Assembly (NCBI GenBank): GCA_963728125.1
Contig: CAVSIZ010000010.1
Coordinates: 62,001 to 126,000, forward strand
DNA: 64,000 nt
DNA from: CAWDCV01 sp963728125
Lineage (GTDB): Bacteria; Actinomycetota; Actinomycetes; CAWDCV01
Direction of reading: 5' to 3'
The notes beneath the pieces were generated by a model. That model had not been told where the DNA came from, ran no database searches, and saw nothing but the letters and a program-made list of their open reading frames with translations. The translations under genes were made by a program, and so were the position numbers. Below are positions 1 to 8,256 of this stretch, piece by piece. Position 1 is the stretch's first letter; each line of letters begins with the position of its first letter.

Positions 1-1560
1 CCGGCGCAGGGCAGATTCGGCGATGTCGAGCTCGCCGACGCAGATCGCCACCAACGCGGTGAGCGCGGCCGGGGTATCAGGCAGCAGGGCAGCCGGGCCC
101 GCTGGTTCGAGCAAGGTGCTTGAACGGCTGAGGGTCGACAGTGATGCCGTCGCCGAACCGGCAACCGACTCCCAAACACCTTGGGCCATCAAGGTCTGGG
201 CGCCAGCGACCATCGTCGGGGCGCCGCCGTTCCCGGCGGTCACGGCAAGCAGCCGCTGCGCGTCGTTGCGCGCGCCGATGCCGAGCATGGCCAGGGCCGC
301 CAGGGCTCCTCCTGAGCTCATCCGATCGGTCCCGAGCCACTGGTACAGCTCAGCGGAGCGGTGCAGGAGACCACGTTGGGCGAGCACGCTCGCCGCCACG
401 TCCACGGCGCCAGCCACGTTCGCGGCCATCGGATCAGAGAGCACCGTGTCGGTGATCTGCAGCGCGAGGTCGAACCGACCAATACGAGCCGCCGCTTCGG
501 CGCGGTGAACGGCGAGCAAGCCGCGATCGGCGCCAGCAGCGAGCGCTGCGTCGTAGTGGTCGAGCGCTGCCGCGGGATCGTCTGACAGCGCGGCGTCGCC
601 GGCTTGCTCGAGGACGCGAGCGACTCGAGGATCGCGTACCCCGTCGTCAGCGAGCGCGCAGGCGACATCGACGATGTCGATGCTCGTGTGGGCGCTGCGA
701 GCGAGCCAGCTGTCCAGCAGCGCCAGTCGGACCTGGCGCGTCCGGTCAGCCGGGGCGCCGGCGAGGATCGCCTCGCGGATGAGCGGTAGGGGCTGACCGT
801 CGGGCCGCAGGAAGCCGGTGGCTCGAGCCTGCTGGATCAGCTCCCCGACGTGCTCGACGTCCTTGCTCAGCAGGCCGGCTATCACCTGGGTCTCCAGCCG
901 GGCGCCCGCAGCGACCGCATGCAGCACGGCGCGCTCGTCGTCGGGCAGCTCGTCGAGGTCCTGGCTCAGCTCCTCGACCACCTGTGAGGGCACCTGGACG
1001 TGCGTGCCGCGCACCGGCAGCTGCATCTCCTGCAGCGTGCGCAGCACCAGGTCGACCAAGGTGGGATGTCCGGCCGTCTCAGCCGCCAGCATCGCTACGA
1101 GCTCCACGGATGCAGGGGTCCCGAGCACGGCAGTGGCCCGGCGTTCGATCTCGACGCCGTCCAGTGGTTCGAGAACGACGAGCGGTCGAGAGCGGCGAAG
1201 CACGGCCGTGAGCCCAGCGAGCCCGCGCGGGCGTGGCCACGGCCGGAAGGCCACGAGCAGTCGGGTGCCTCGGCGCTCGGCAAGGGACGTGACTCGCTGC
1301 AGGACGGCGGGATCGAGGGCATGCGCGTCGTCGACCACGATCGCGGCATCTGGCGCGGTGGGCTCGTCACCGATCTCGGACGCGTCGACGACCGCGACAC
1401 CCGCGCTGCGATACGCCGTGCGAACGGCATCGAGCACGGCCGTCTTTCCGTACCCGCCTGGCGCGAGGATGCCGGCAGTCAGCTCGGCGCCGGGATCGTC
1501 GTCCACGAGACGGAAGAGGTCCTGCCCCTTGGTGATTCCCGCGATCATCGTGGCGCCCAT
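1..1560 (-). CDS. IniR-like MalT/LuxR-family large ATPase regulator (partial, C-terminus off the left edge)
   Basis: An uninterrupted minus-strand frame runs from an ATG at 1560 to the first base of the window: 520 codons with no stop. The protein begins MGATMIAGITKGQDLF, has a Walker A motif APGGYGKT at residues 33-40 and a Walker B-like IVVDDAH near residue 72. It then becomes an alanine/leucine-rich helical repeat region (about residues 220-520) typical of MalT/LuxR-type STAND ATPases. The DNA-binding end would lie outside the window. It starts 3 bp after the Hsp70-like gene stop, so the two are co-transcribed, and it faces the iniB-iniA-iniC-like genes. In M. tuberculosis a regulator of this type (IniR, Rv0339c) sits beside and controls iniBAC. 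Calling it the local regulator is inference from family and position. The Met at residue 5 is an alternative start; no clear ribosome binding site is visible. Confidence 0.8.
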   Translation of the reverse strand, partial: MGATMIAGITKGQDLFRLVDDDPGAELTAGILAPGGYGKTAVLDAVRTAYRSAGVAVVDASEIGDEPTAPDAAIVVDDAHALDPAVLQRVTSLAERRGTRLLVAFRPWPRPRGLAGLTAVLRRSRPLVVLEPLDGVEIERRATAVLGTPASVELVAMLAAETAGHPTLVDLVLRTLQEMQLPVRGTHVQVPSQVVEELSQDLDELPDDERAVLHAVAAGARLETQVIAGLLSKDVEHVGELIQQARATGFLRPDGQPLPLIREAILAGAPADRTRQVRLALLDSWLARSAHTSIDIVDVACALADDGVRDPRVARVLEQAGDAALSDDPAAALDHYDAALAAGADRGLLAVHRAEAAARIGRFDLALQITDTVLSDPMAANVAGAVDVAASVLAQRGLLHRSAELYQWLGTDRMSSGGALAALAMLGIGARNDAQRLLAVTAGNGGAPTMVAGAQTLMAQGVWESVAGSATASLSTLSRSSTLLEPAGPAALLPDTPAALTALVAICVGELDIAESALRR

Positions 1561-1563
1561 CGG

Positions 1564-3354
1564 TCAGGGCGTCGCGTCCGGGGCGGGTGGTTCCGGCGCC
1601 GGTGTCGGCGTGGGCTCGGTCGTCGGCGTGGGTTCCGGATCGACCGTCGGGTCGGGGGTCGGTTGAGGCGTCGGCATGGGGTCTGCCGTGGTCATCGGAT
1701 CGGGCACCGGCTGGGAGCCGCCGTCGCCCGGATCGGTCGGGGGCGCGGGCTGTTCGTTCGACGGGTCCGGGGCCGGACCGCCGCCGCGGCCTCCGGATGC
1801 GCCGGGGTTCGCGGTCGTCGCACCTCCGGCCGCCACAGCGGGAGCGTCCGCGCGCGATGACTGCCGACCACCGGTGCCCGCGGCACCGCTCGTGGACATC
1901 TTGATCTCGGCGGCGGGCTGCTCCGCGGCCGCGGGGCTCGTACCACCCGGGTTGCCGTCGCCCACCGTGGGTGCGCTCGGGGTGCTGAGCGGGGCCGGGA
2001 CGTTCGCGGACTCGGGCTCGAGCGTCAACCGGGTCGCGAAGGCCGCCCCTGCGGTGACCACGATCGCGATGAGCGCGAGGACGGCCAGCGCGGGTACCCG
2101 CCGGATTCGTTGCCGCAGCGGGATCGGACCCGAGTCGACGAGTCCGTCGCGCAGGGTGACGATCGCGTTGGGCTGGGTTGGCTCGTCCTCGTCGTCCTGG
2201 TCGTCGTGTTTGCCGTGGCCGTTGTGTCCGTTGTGGGCCGCCATCGCGACCGCAGAGCCGTTGACCGGCACGGGTGCGGGCACGCGGGCAGCCGCCATCC
2301 GGGCGGCGCCCAGCGCGATCGATGCCTTGGGATCGGCGTCAACGGCGATGGGTCGACCGAACTCGGCGGACAGGAGCTGCGCCACGAGCGGTATCCGCGA
2401 GGATCCGCCGACAAGGAGCACCGAGTCGACGTCGTGCTCGGGAATGCCGGCAGACTCGAGGGCACGGCGAAGGGCGTCGACGGTGTCTTCGAGTGAGTCG
2501 CGGACCATGCCCTCGAACTCCGAGCGGACCATCCTTACCCGGGTGTGTAGCTGCGGCAGCAGCACCGGGATGGTGACCTCGGTGTCGGCGGACAGCGCTT
2601 CCTTCGCCTCGGTGCAGTCGCGTCGCACGCGTGCGACCGCGGCCAGCACGTCGGGGTCAGTGGGATCGAGTGACGGCATGTCGACGCCCGCGCGCACGTG
2701 TCGGAACACGGCCTCGTCGAAGTCGACGCCGCCCAGGGAGTCGATGCCCTGCGGCGTACCGAGGACCTCGAAGGACACCTCGTCCATCTTGCGGACGACC
2801 GCGGCATCAAAGGTGCCGCCACCGAGGTCGTAGACCGCGACCGTGCTGCCCGGCTCGATCCGGGCCTGGGATGCGTAGTGGGCCGCGGCCGCAGCCGGCT
2901 CGCTGAGGAAGGTGATGTTGGTGAGGCCGACTTCCGTCAGCGCGTGCTTGAGCAGCGCCTGCTTGTAGGGACCCCAGCTGGCGGGATGGGTCACGGCGAT
3001 CGCGTCTGCGGCGGAGCCCTCCCGCTCGGCCACCCGGTCGACCACCCAGCGCACCACCGTCGCAGCGATGTCCTCGGGGCGGTGGCTTCGCCCGCCGACG
3101 ACGAGAGGGACCGTGTCGCCGAGGCGGCGTTTGAACTCGCGGACCACGCGATCCGGGTGCGTCGCCGCGCGCCGCTCGGCCGAGTCGCCGACGAGGAGCT
3201 GGCCGGCTTCTCCAAGAAAGACGACCGAAGCGGTCGTGGAGGACCGGCTGCCGAGAGCCACGGCCTCGGGATCGGCGTACGTTCCGTTGCCGCCCCTAGC
3301 GACGGCTGCGGCGGTGAAACTCGTGCCCACATCGATGCCGATGGTGTAGGCCAT
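1564..3354 (-). CDS. Membrane-anchored Hsp70/DnaK-like protein
   Basis: The protein has 596 aa. The start ATG at 3354 (MAYTIGIDVGTSFTA) is preceded by GGGAG, and a longer frame upstream lacks such a site. Residues 1-350 form an actin/Hsp70-type ATPase: phosphate-1 loop IGIDVGTSF, phosphate-2 YDLGGGTFDAAVV, and adenosine motif LLVGGSSRIPLV. A DnaK-like substrate-binding domain is not evident. Instead there is a His/Asp-rich linker (HNGHNGHGKHDDQDDEDE), one transmembrane segment (about residues 412-434, ALAVLALIAIVVTAGAAFA) and a Pro/Thr/Gly-rich tail of about 160 residues. The predicted topology is an ATPase inside and a low-complexity stalk outside. It is divergent from iniB and directly upstream of the IniR-like gene. 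Its role is unknown; sensing or assembly of the ini proteins is a guess. Confidence 0.85.
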   Translation of the reverse strand: MAYTIGIDVGTSFTAAAVARGGNGTYADPEAVALGSRSSTTASVVFLGEAGQLLVGDSAERRAATHPDRVVREFKRRLGDTVPLVVGGRSHRPEDIAATVVRWVVDRVAEREGSAADAIAVTHPASWGPYKQALLKHALTEVGLTNITFLSEPAAAAAHYASQARIEPGSTVAVYDLGGGTFDAAVVRKMDEVSFEVLGTPQGIDSLGGVDFDEAVFRHVRAGVDMPSLDPTDPDVLAAVARVRRDCTEAKEALSADTEVTIPVLLPQLHTRVRMVRSEFEGMVRDSLEDTVDALRRALESAGIPEHDVDSVLLVGGSSRIPLVAQLLSAEFGRPIAVDADPKASIALGAARMAAARVPAPVPVNGSAVAMAAHNGHNGHGKHDDQDDEDEPTQPNAIVTLRDGLVDSGPIPLRQRIRRVPALAVLALIAIVVTAGAAFATRLTLEPESANVPAPLSTPSAPTVGDGNPGGTSPAAAEQPAAEIKMSTSGAAGTGGRQSSRADAPAVAAGGATTANPGASGGRGGGPAPDPSNEQPAPPTDPGDGGSQPVPDPMTTADPMPTPQPTPDPTVDPEPTPTTEPTPTPAPEPPAPDATP

Positions 3355-3657
3355 TCGCTCCCTATCCCCCGTCTCGACAGCTGGCGGAGCAACGGGACAG
3401 ATCACCCGATTCCCACCGCTTCAGCTCGCTCGAAACCCTACTGAAACAGTCCCGGCCAGATGGGCCAGATGATGATTCGGATCAGGTAAGTGTTCGGACT
3501 GCCCCCTAGTACCCGGACGTTCGGGGGATCCCCAATCCCCTAATGGGAGGGCTCAGATTGCGGGCGAACCCCCGATGTCCGGCTCCCAAGAGCGCTCGTA
3601 GCTTGACGACCGTGCCTGGCGACCGCCCGGCGCACAGCCCAACAGGGGGAAGGTTCC
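3355..3657. promoter_or_regulatory. Divergent control region between the Hsp70/iniR genes and iniB
   Basis: This 303-base non-coding stretch separates the two halves of the ini-like locus. It holds a perfect 10-bp palindrome GGGGATCCCC at 3524-3533. A wider inverted pair is also present: TCGGGGG at 3521-3527 and CCCCCGA at 3569-3575. The iniB ribosome binding site AGGGGGAAGG is at 3644-3653. No convincing -35/-10 pair could be chosen by eye. The inverted repeats are candidate regulator-binding sites; assignment to the IniR-like protein is inference. Confidence 0.5.
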
Positions 3658-4692
3658 ATGCCCGACAACTCTCTGCTCGACTTCATCCTGGATCTCCTCA
3701 GCGACCATGAGGCCGCTGCGGAGTTCTATGCGGACCCGGATGGCGCGCTCAAGTCGGCCGGCCTCGCCGGCGTATGCGGCTCGGACGTCGACCATGTCCT
3801 GCCGCTGGTACTCGACTACGCGCCGGTGACGGTCAACACCTCGTCCTTCGACCGCTCGTACGACACCGGCAACCACGGCTCCTCGTACGCTGACGGTGGC
3901 GGCAACAGCTCCGGTGGGCACCACGCACCTCCGCCGCCGCCCCCGCACCACGACGACGACCACGACCACGCGGTGCAGCAGATCCACCACATCCTGAACA
4001 CCTACACCTACAGCTCGGTGGACGACCGCGACACGATCGTCGACCAGTCCGTGAACCAGAACATCTGGGCCAAGGGCGACGTCAAGCAGTGGTTCGACAA
4101 CGACTCCGTGGTCGCCTCCGGCGATGGCGCGGTGGCCGCTGGCGACGACGCTGAAGGCGTCATCACGGGCGACGGCAACATCGTCGGCGATGGCAACGTG
4201 ACCGGCGACGAGAACATCGTGGGCCACGGCAACACCGAGGTCACCGGCGACGGCAACATCGTCGGCGAGGACAACGACGGCAACTACAACACCGACAACA
4301 GCGTCAACGTGGATGGCGACGGCAACGCGGTCGGCGAAGGCAACACCGTCGACAACTCCGAGGTCGAGATCGAGGACTCCTACAACACCGACAACTCTGT
4401 CGAGGTCGAGGACTCGTTCAACGACAACAGCCAGGACAACGACGGCGTCGACGACTCGTTCAACGGCAACGACCTGTCGACGAACGACTCGTACAACGAC
4501 AACAGCGACAACTCGATCAACGACTCGTTCGACGACAACGACCTGTCGACCGACAACTCGATCAACGATTCGGGCAACACCGACGTCGACCTCGAGGTGG
4601 AGATCGAGGAGTCGTTCAACACCAAGGAAGACAACGACGGCATCGACGTCGACGTCGAGGACTCGCTCAACGACAACGAGGTGACCGTCTAA
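3658..4692 (+). CDS. iniB: IniB-like protein with N-terminal IniB domain and Asp/Asn-rich repeats
   Basis: The protein has 344 aa; ATG is 5 bp after AGGGGGAAGG. Residues 1-58 match the IniB N-terminal domain type (NSLLDFILDLLSD, then FYADPDGALKSAGLAGV). Residues 86-112 are a His/Pro/Asp cluster (GGHH, six Pro, HHDDDHDH) that could bind metal. Residues 115-160 form a short linker (DQSVNQNIW). Residues 170-206 show a 6-residue period of the type G-D-G-N-I-V. Residues 235-340 hold at least seven copies of a D-S-(F/Y)-N-x-N motif about every 10-12 residues. The whole protein is extremely acidic, has a single Cys (residue 40), no signal peptide and no membrane segment. Mycobacterial IniB carries the same N-domain followed by a glycine-rich tail. 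The function is not established. The iniB name rests on the N-domain plus iniA/iniC next door. Confidence 0.85.
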   Translation: MPDNSLLDFILDLLSDHEAAAEFYADPDGALKSAGLAGVCGSDVDHVLPLVLDYAPVTVNTSSFDRSYDTGNHGSSYADGGGNSSGGHHAPPPPPPHHDDDHDHAVQQIHHILNTYTYSSVDDRDTIVDQSVNQNIWAKGDVKQWFDNDSVVASGDGAVAAGDDAEGVITGDGNIVGDGNVTGDENIVGHGNTEVTGDGNIVGEDNDGNYNTDNSVNVDGDGNAVGEGNTVDNSEVEIEDSYNTDNSVEVEDSFNDNSQDNDGVDDSFNGNDLSTNDSYNDNSDNSINDSFDDNDLSTDNSINDSGNTDVDLEVEIEESFNTKEDNDGIDVDVEDSLNDNEVTV

Positions 4693-4742
4693 CCATCAGC
4701 AGACCGCTGTCGCTCGGCCAATGAGCTGAGCCCGCACCAACC

Positions 4743-4783
4743 AATCGGCCCCGTGGACCCGAAGAGGGTTCGCGGGGCCGATT
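4743..4783 (+). terminator. Stem-loop between iniB and iniA (terminator or attenuator)
   Basis: Perfect 11-bp arms AATCGGCCCCG (4743-4753) and CGGGGCCGATT (4773-4783) enclose a loop with a further weak inner stem. No T-run follows. It sits 50 bp after the iniB stop and 30 bp before iniA, so it could end part of the iniB transcripts and lower iniA/iniC expression relative to iniB. The structure is seen; the function is inferred. Confidence 0.6.
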
Positions 4784-4813
4784 CGTGGTGTATCAAGACA
4801 GCGGTAGCTGACG

Positions 4814-6655
4814 GTGACCGGTGGGAGCGCGCGCGTGAAGGAACTGGGCCAGCTGGTCGATCGCGGGCTGGCGGTGAGCCGGGCGTGTGATCGACAGGAC
4901 CTCACCGACCGGCTCCACCACACCCGCCAGCGGCTCCAAGACCCGAGCGTCCGGGTGCTCATCGTCGGTGAGTTCAAGCAGGGCAAGAGCCTGCTGGTCA
5001 ACGCGCTGGTCAATGCGCCCGTCTGCCCGGTCGACGACGACGTTGCGACGGCTGTCCCGACAGTCGTCCTGCACGGCGACGAGCCGGCAGCAACCCTGGT
5101 CCATGCCGATCCCGCGGGAAACCAGTTCGATGCCGAGGGCACGCTCCTTCCGCTCGAACGCCGGTCGGTCCCGCTCGAGTCGCTGACCGAGCACGTGTCC
5201 GAGGCCGGCAACCCGAATAACGAGCGCCGGCTGGCCTGCGTCGAGGTCGAACTGCCACGACGGATCCTGTCCGGCGGGCTCGTCCTGGTCGACACGCCCG
5301 GCATCGGCGGTCTCGGCTCCGCTCACGCCGCGAGCACGATCGCGGCTCTGCCCACGGCCGACGCGGTGCTGCTGGTGTCGGATGCGGCGCAGGAGTACTC
5401 CGCGCCCGAGCTTGATTTCCTTCGGGCCGCCATGAAGCTGTGCCCCAACGTCGCGTGCGTGCTGACCAAGACCGACCTGTATCCGCAGTGGCGGAGAATC
5501 GCCGAGCTGGACCGCATCCATCTGGCGGGTGCGGGCATCGAGGCGCCGCTGATCCCGGTGTCGTCCACGCTGCGGCTGCATGCGCTCGAGACCGAGGACA
5601 GCGAGGTCAACAGCGAGTCCGGGTTCCCGGTGCTCACCCGCTACTTGCAGCGTGACATCGTCGGGCAGGCCGAGGAACTGTCCCGTCGCTCGGTCCTCCA
5701 TGACGTGACCTCGGTGACCGATCACCTGTCGGTCTCGCTGCAGACCGAGCTCGAAGCGCTCGAGGACCCGGAGAACGCCGCTGCGCTGATCGCTGAGCTG
5801 CAGCTGGCCCGAGACCAGGCCGATGAGCTTCGCAAGCGCACCGCCCGCTGGCAGCAGACGCTGAATGACGGCGTCACCGACCTGATGGCCGACATCGACT
5901 ACGACCTGCGCGACCGCGCCCGGCTGATCACCCGTGAGGCGGAGGAGATCATCGACGCCGCGGACCCGGGTCAGATCTGGGACCAGTTCGGCGAGTGGCT
6001 GCAGCAGCGACTGGCCGCGGCCGTCCAGGACAACTTCGTCTGGGCGCACGAGCGCTCGACGTGGCTGTCCCAGTTGGTGGCGGAGCACTTCGCCGAAGAC
6101 GGCGGCGGCGAGCTGCCCGAGCTTCAGCCAGGCAACGCCGAGACCGCGTTCGAACCGGTCCTCGGTCTGACCGACCTCGATCGAGGCACCACCCGGCTGG
6201 CAGGCAAGATCCTCATCGGGATGCGCGGCTCGTACGGCGGCGTACTCATGTTCGGCCTGATCACGGGGATCATGGGCATGGCGTTGCTCAACCCGATCTC
6301 GATCGGGGCCGGTCTCATCCTCGGCACCAAGGCCTACCGCGACGACAAGGAGACCAAGGTCAAGCGTCGCCAGGGCGAGGGGAAGGTGGCCGTGCGACGT
6401 CACGTCGACGACGTGATCTTCCAGGTCGGCAAGGAGTCCAAGGATCGCCTCCGGCAGGTCCAGCGTGTGCTGCGTGACCACTTCACTGACATTGCCGACG
6501 AAGTCCACCGCTCGCTGAGCGATTCCGTAGCCGCGGCGCAGCGCGCGGCGAAGACTGGCTCGGCGGAACGGGAGCGGCGCATCGGCGAGATCAAGAACGA
6601 GCTCCGACGGCTCGACGCCCTGAAGAAGCAGACCGCGGCGCTGTCTGCATCATGA
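4814..6655 (+). CDS. iniA: IniA-like dynamin-family GTPase
   Basis: The protein has 613 aa. Its GTPase domain carries G1 GEFKQGKS (residues 52-59), G3 DTPGIGG and G4 TKTD. A helical stalk follows, then a hydrophobic segment (IGMRGSYGGVLMFGLITG, about residues 472-500) and a Lys/Arg-rich helical C-terminus. The block around IGMRGSYGG and NPISIGAGLILG closely resembles mycobacterial IniA as I recall it. IniA is a bacterial dynamin-like protein that remodels membranes and is linked to tolerance of cell-wall drugs. The annotated start is GTG at 4814. A GTG at 4835, 7 bp after GGGAG, is in frame and may be the true start. The gene overlaps iniC by 4 bp. Confidence 0.9.
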   Translation: MTGGSARVKELGQLVDRGLAVSRACDRQDLTDRLHHTRQRLQDPSVRVLIVGEFKQGKSLLVNALVNAPVCPVDDDVATAVPTVVLHGDEPAATLVHADPAGNQFDAEGTLLPLERRSVPLESLTEHVSEAGNPNNERRLACVEVELPRRILSGGLVLVDTPGIGGLGSAHAASTIAALPTADAVLLVSDAAQEYSAPELDFLRAAMKLCPNVACVLTKTDLYPQWRRIAELDRIHLAGAGIEAPLIPVSSTLRLHALETEDSEVNSESGFPVLTRYLQRDIVGQAEELSRRSVLHDVTSVTDHLSVSLQTELEALEDPENAAALIAELQLARDQADELRKRTARWQQTLNDGVTDLMADIDYDLRDRARLITREAEEIIDAADPGQIWDQFGEWLQQRLAAAVQDNFVWAHERSTWLSQLVAEHFAEDGGGELPELQPGNAETAFEPVLGLTDLDRGTTRLAGKILIGMRGSYGGVLMFGLITGIMGMALLNPISIGAGLILGTKAYRDDKETKVKRRQGEGKVAVRRHVDDVIFQVGKESKDRLRQVQRVLRDHFTDIADEVHRSLSDSVAAAQRAAKTGSAERERRIGEIKNELRRLDALKKQTAALSAS

Positions 6656-8166
6656 CGTCGCTGGCATCCCGTCCGAGCTGGAACTCGACCACCGGGGCAC
6701 CGGGCATAGACGCAGCCGTCCGTACCGTCCTCGGTGACGCGATCGAGGCATACGCCGACGATCGACGGACCGCGCAGTCGTTGCGCCGGCACATGCAGCG
6801 CCTCAACGAACCGCTGCGCGTCGCCCTCGCCGGCAAAGTCAAGGCGGGCAAGTCCACCCTGCTCAATGCCCTGGTTGGCGAGGAGATCGCTCCCACCGAC
6901 GCGGGCGAGTGCACGCGGGTCGTCACGTGGTACCAGTACGCGAATAGCCCGAGCATCACGCTGCAGCCGAAGACCGGACAGCCGACCCAGCTACCGCTGC
7001 GCCGGGTGGACGGCAAGCTCAGCATGGACCTCGCGGGGCGATCGCCCGACGATGTCGAGCGGTTGCTTGTCGACTGGCCCTCACGTGGGCTGCGCGCGGG
7101 CACCTTGATCGACACCCCAGGCATCGACTCCCTGTCCACGGCGGTATCCGCGCGAACCACGACATTCCTCACGCCCACCGACGAGCCCTCCGCCGCGGAC
7201 GCGATCGTCTACCTGATGCGCCACCTGCACGCGTCCGACGTGCGCTTCCTCGAGTCCTTCCACGACCAGGCAGCGGGTCGGGCCACCACGATCAACGCGA
7301 TCGGCGTGCTGTCTCGCGCCGACGAGGTCGGAGCGGGGCGTATCGACGCGCTGCTGTCGGCCCAGAAGGTGGCCCGCCGGTACAGCGACGATCCGATGTT
7401 GCGGCAGCTGTGCCAGTCAGTCGTTCCGGTAGCCGGGTTGCTCGCTCAGACCGGACGCACACTGCGTCAAGCGGAGTTCGCCGCGCTCCAGGACCTCGCC
7501 GCATGCTCACGCAGCGAGACCACGGCCCTGCTGCTCTCGGCGGACCGGTTCGTCCGGGCCGAGGCTGACGTTCCCGTAGCTCCCCACGACCGGGCCGAAC
7601 TGCTCGACCGATTCGGAATGTTCGGCGTCCGGCTGGCGATCGCCCTGATCCGGGGCGGGTTGAACGACGCTTCCGCTCTCGCCTCCGACCTCGTCCGTCG
7701 CAGCGGGCTGGAGGAGGTTCGTCGCGTGCTCTCGGTGCAGTTCACCGAGCGCAGCGACGTCCTCAAGGCGCGATCGGCGCTGCTGGCGGTGGATCGGGTG
7801 CTGCGCGAGACGCCGCGGCCCGGCACCGAGCCGATCGTCACGGCCGTCGAGCGCATCCTCGCCGGAGCTCACGAATTCCAGGAGCTTCGCCTGCTCGGCG
7901 CACTGCGGGCCCCCGGTCTCACGCTGCCGCGCGATGCGCGAATTGAGGCCGAACGGCTGCTCGGCGGCGCAGGTACAGGAGTCGACGCCCGGCTGGACCT
8001 GCCCGCGGCGCCGGCACCCGACGAGGTCCGCGCAGCCGCGCTGGATGCACTACGCCGCTGGCGAGAGCGCGCCGAGAACCCGCTGTCCGACCGGGCGACA
8101 TCGGCCGCGTCTGCCGTAGTCATCCGCAGCGTCGAGGGGATTCTCGCCGGTGTCACGACAAGGTGA
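6652..8166 (+). CDS. iniC: IniC-like dynamin-family GTPase
   Basis: The protein has 504 aa; ATG overlaps the iniA stop (ATGA), giving translational coupling. It has G1 GKVKAGKS (residues 61-68), G3 DTPGIDS and a G4-like SRADE. The segments ALVGEEIAPTDA and LLDRFGMFGVRLAIA match the recalled mycobacterial IniC pattern. Unlike IniA it has no clear transmembrane segment, so it is probably a soluble or peripheral partner. Pairs of dynamin-like proteins encoded in tandem often act together on membranes. Here the pair plus iniB forms the operon. Confidence 0.9.
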   Translation: MTSLASRPSWNSTTGAPGIDAAVRTVLGDAIEAYADDRRTAQSLRRHMQRLNEPLRVALAGKVKAGKSTLLNALVGEEIAPTDAGECTRVVTWYQYANSPSITLQPKTGQPTQLPLRRVDGKLSMDLAGRSPDDVERLLVDWPSRGLRAGTLIDTPGIDSLSTAVSARTTTFLTPTDEPSAADAIVYLMRHLHASDVRFLESFHDQAAGRATTINAIGVLSRADEVGAGRIDALLSAQKVARRYSDDPMLRQLCQSVVPVAGLLAQTGRTLRQAEFAALQDLAACSRSETTALLLSADRFVRAEADVPVAPHDRAELLDRFGMFGVRLAIALIRGGLNDASALASDLVRRSGLEEVRRVLSVQFTERSDVLKARSALLAVDRVLRETPRPGTEPIVTAVERILAGAHEFQELRLLGALRAPGLTLPRDARIEAERLLGGAGTGVDARLDLPAAPAPDEVRAAALDALRRWRERAENPLSDRATSAASAVVIRSVEGILAGVTTR

Positions 8167-8189
8167 TGCCTGGCGCGGAGTGGTTCCGT

Positions 8190-8220
8190 GTGTACGCGAA
8201 ACGCCAACGCGGGCGTACAC
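8190..8220 (+). terminator. Inverted repeat after iniC
   Basis: Arms GTGTACGC (8190-8197) and GCGTACAC (8213-8220) are perfect over 8 bp. They are extended outward by an imperfect TGGTTCC/GGGAACCA pair (8181-8187 and 8222-8229). It lies 24 bp after the iniC stop and before the next gene. It probably ends the ini operon; no T-run is present. Confidence 0.5.
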
Positions 8221-8256
8221 AGGGAACCAGCCGACGCAACCGGAAGGCATGGCGCC

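Noticed and set aside
3553..4227. Long Val/Asp/Arg-rich open frame opposite iniB
   Set aside because: It is the mirror of the GAC/AAC/GGC repeat codons of iniB and has no family sequence or ribosome binding site.
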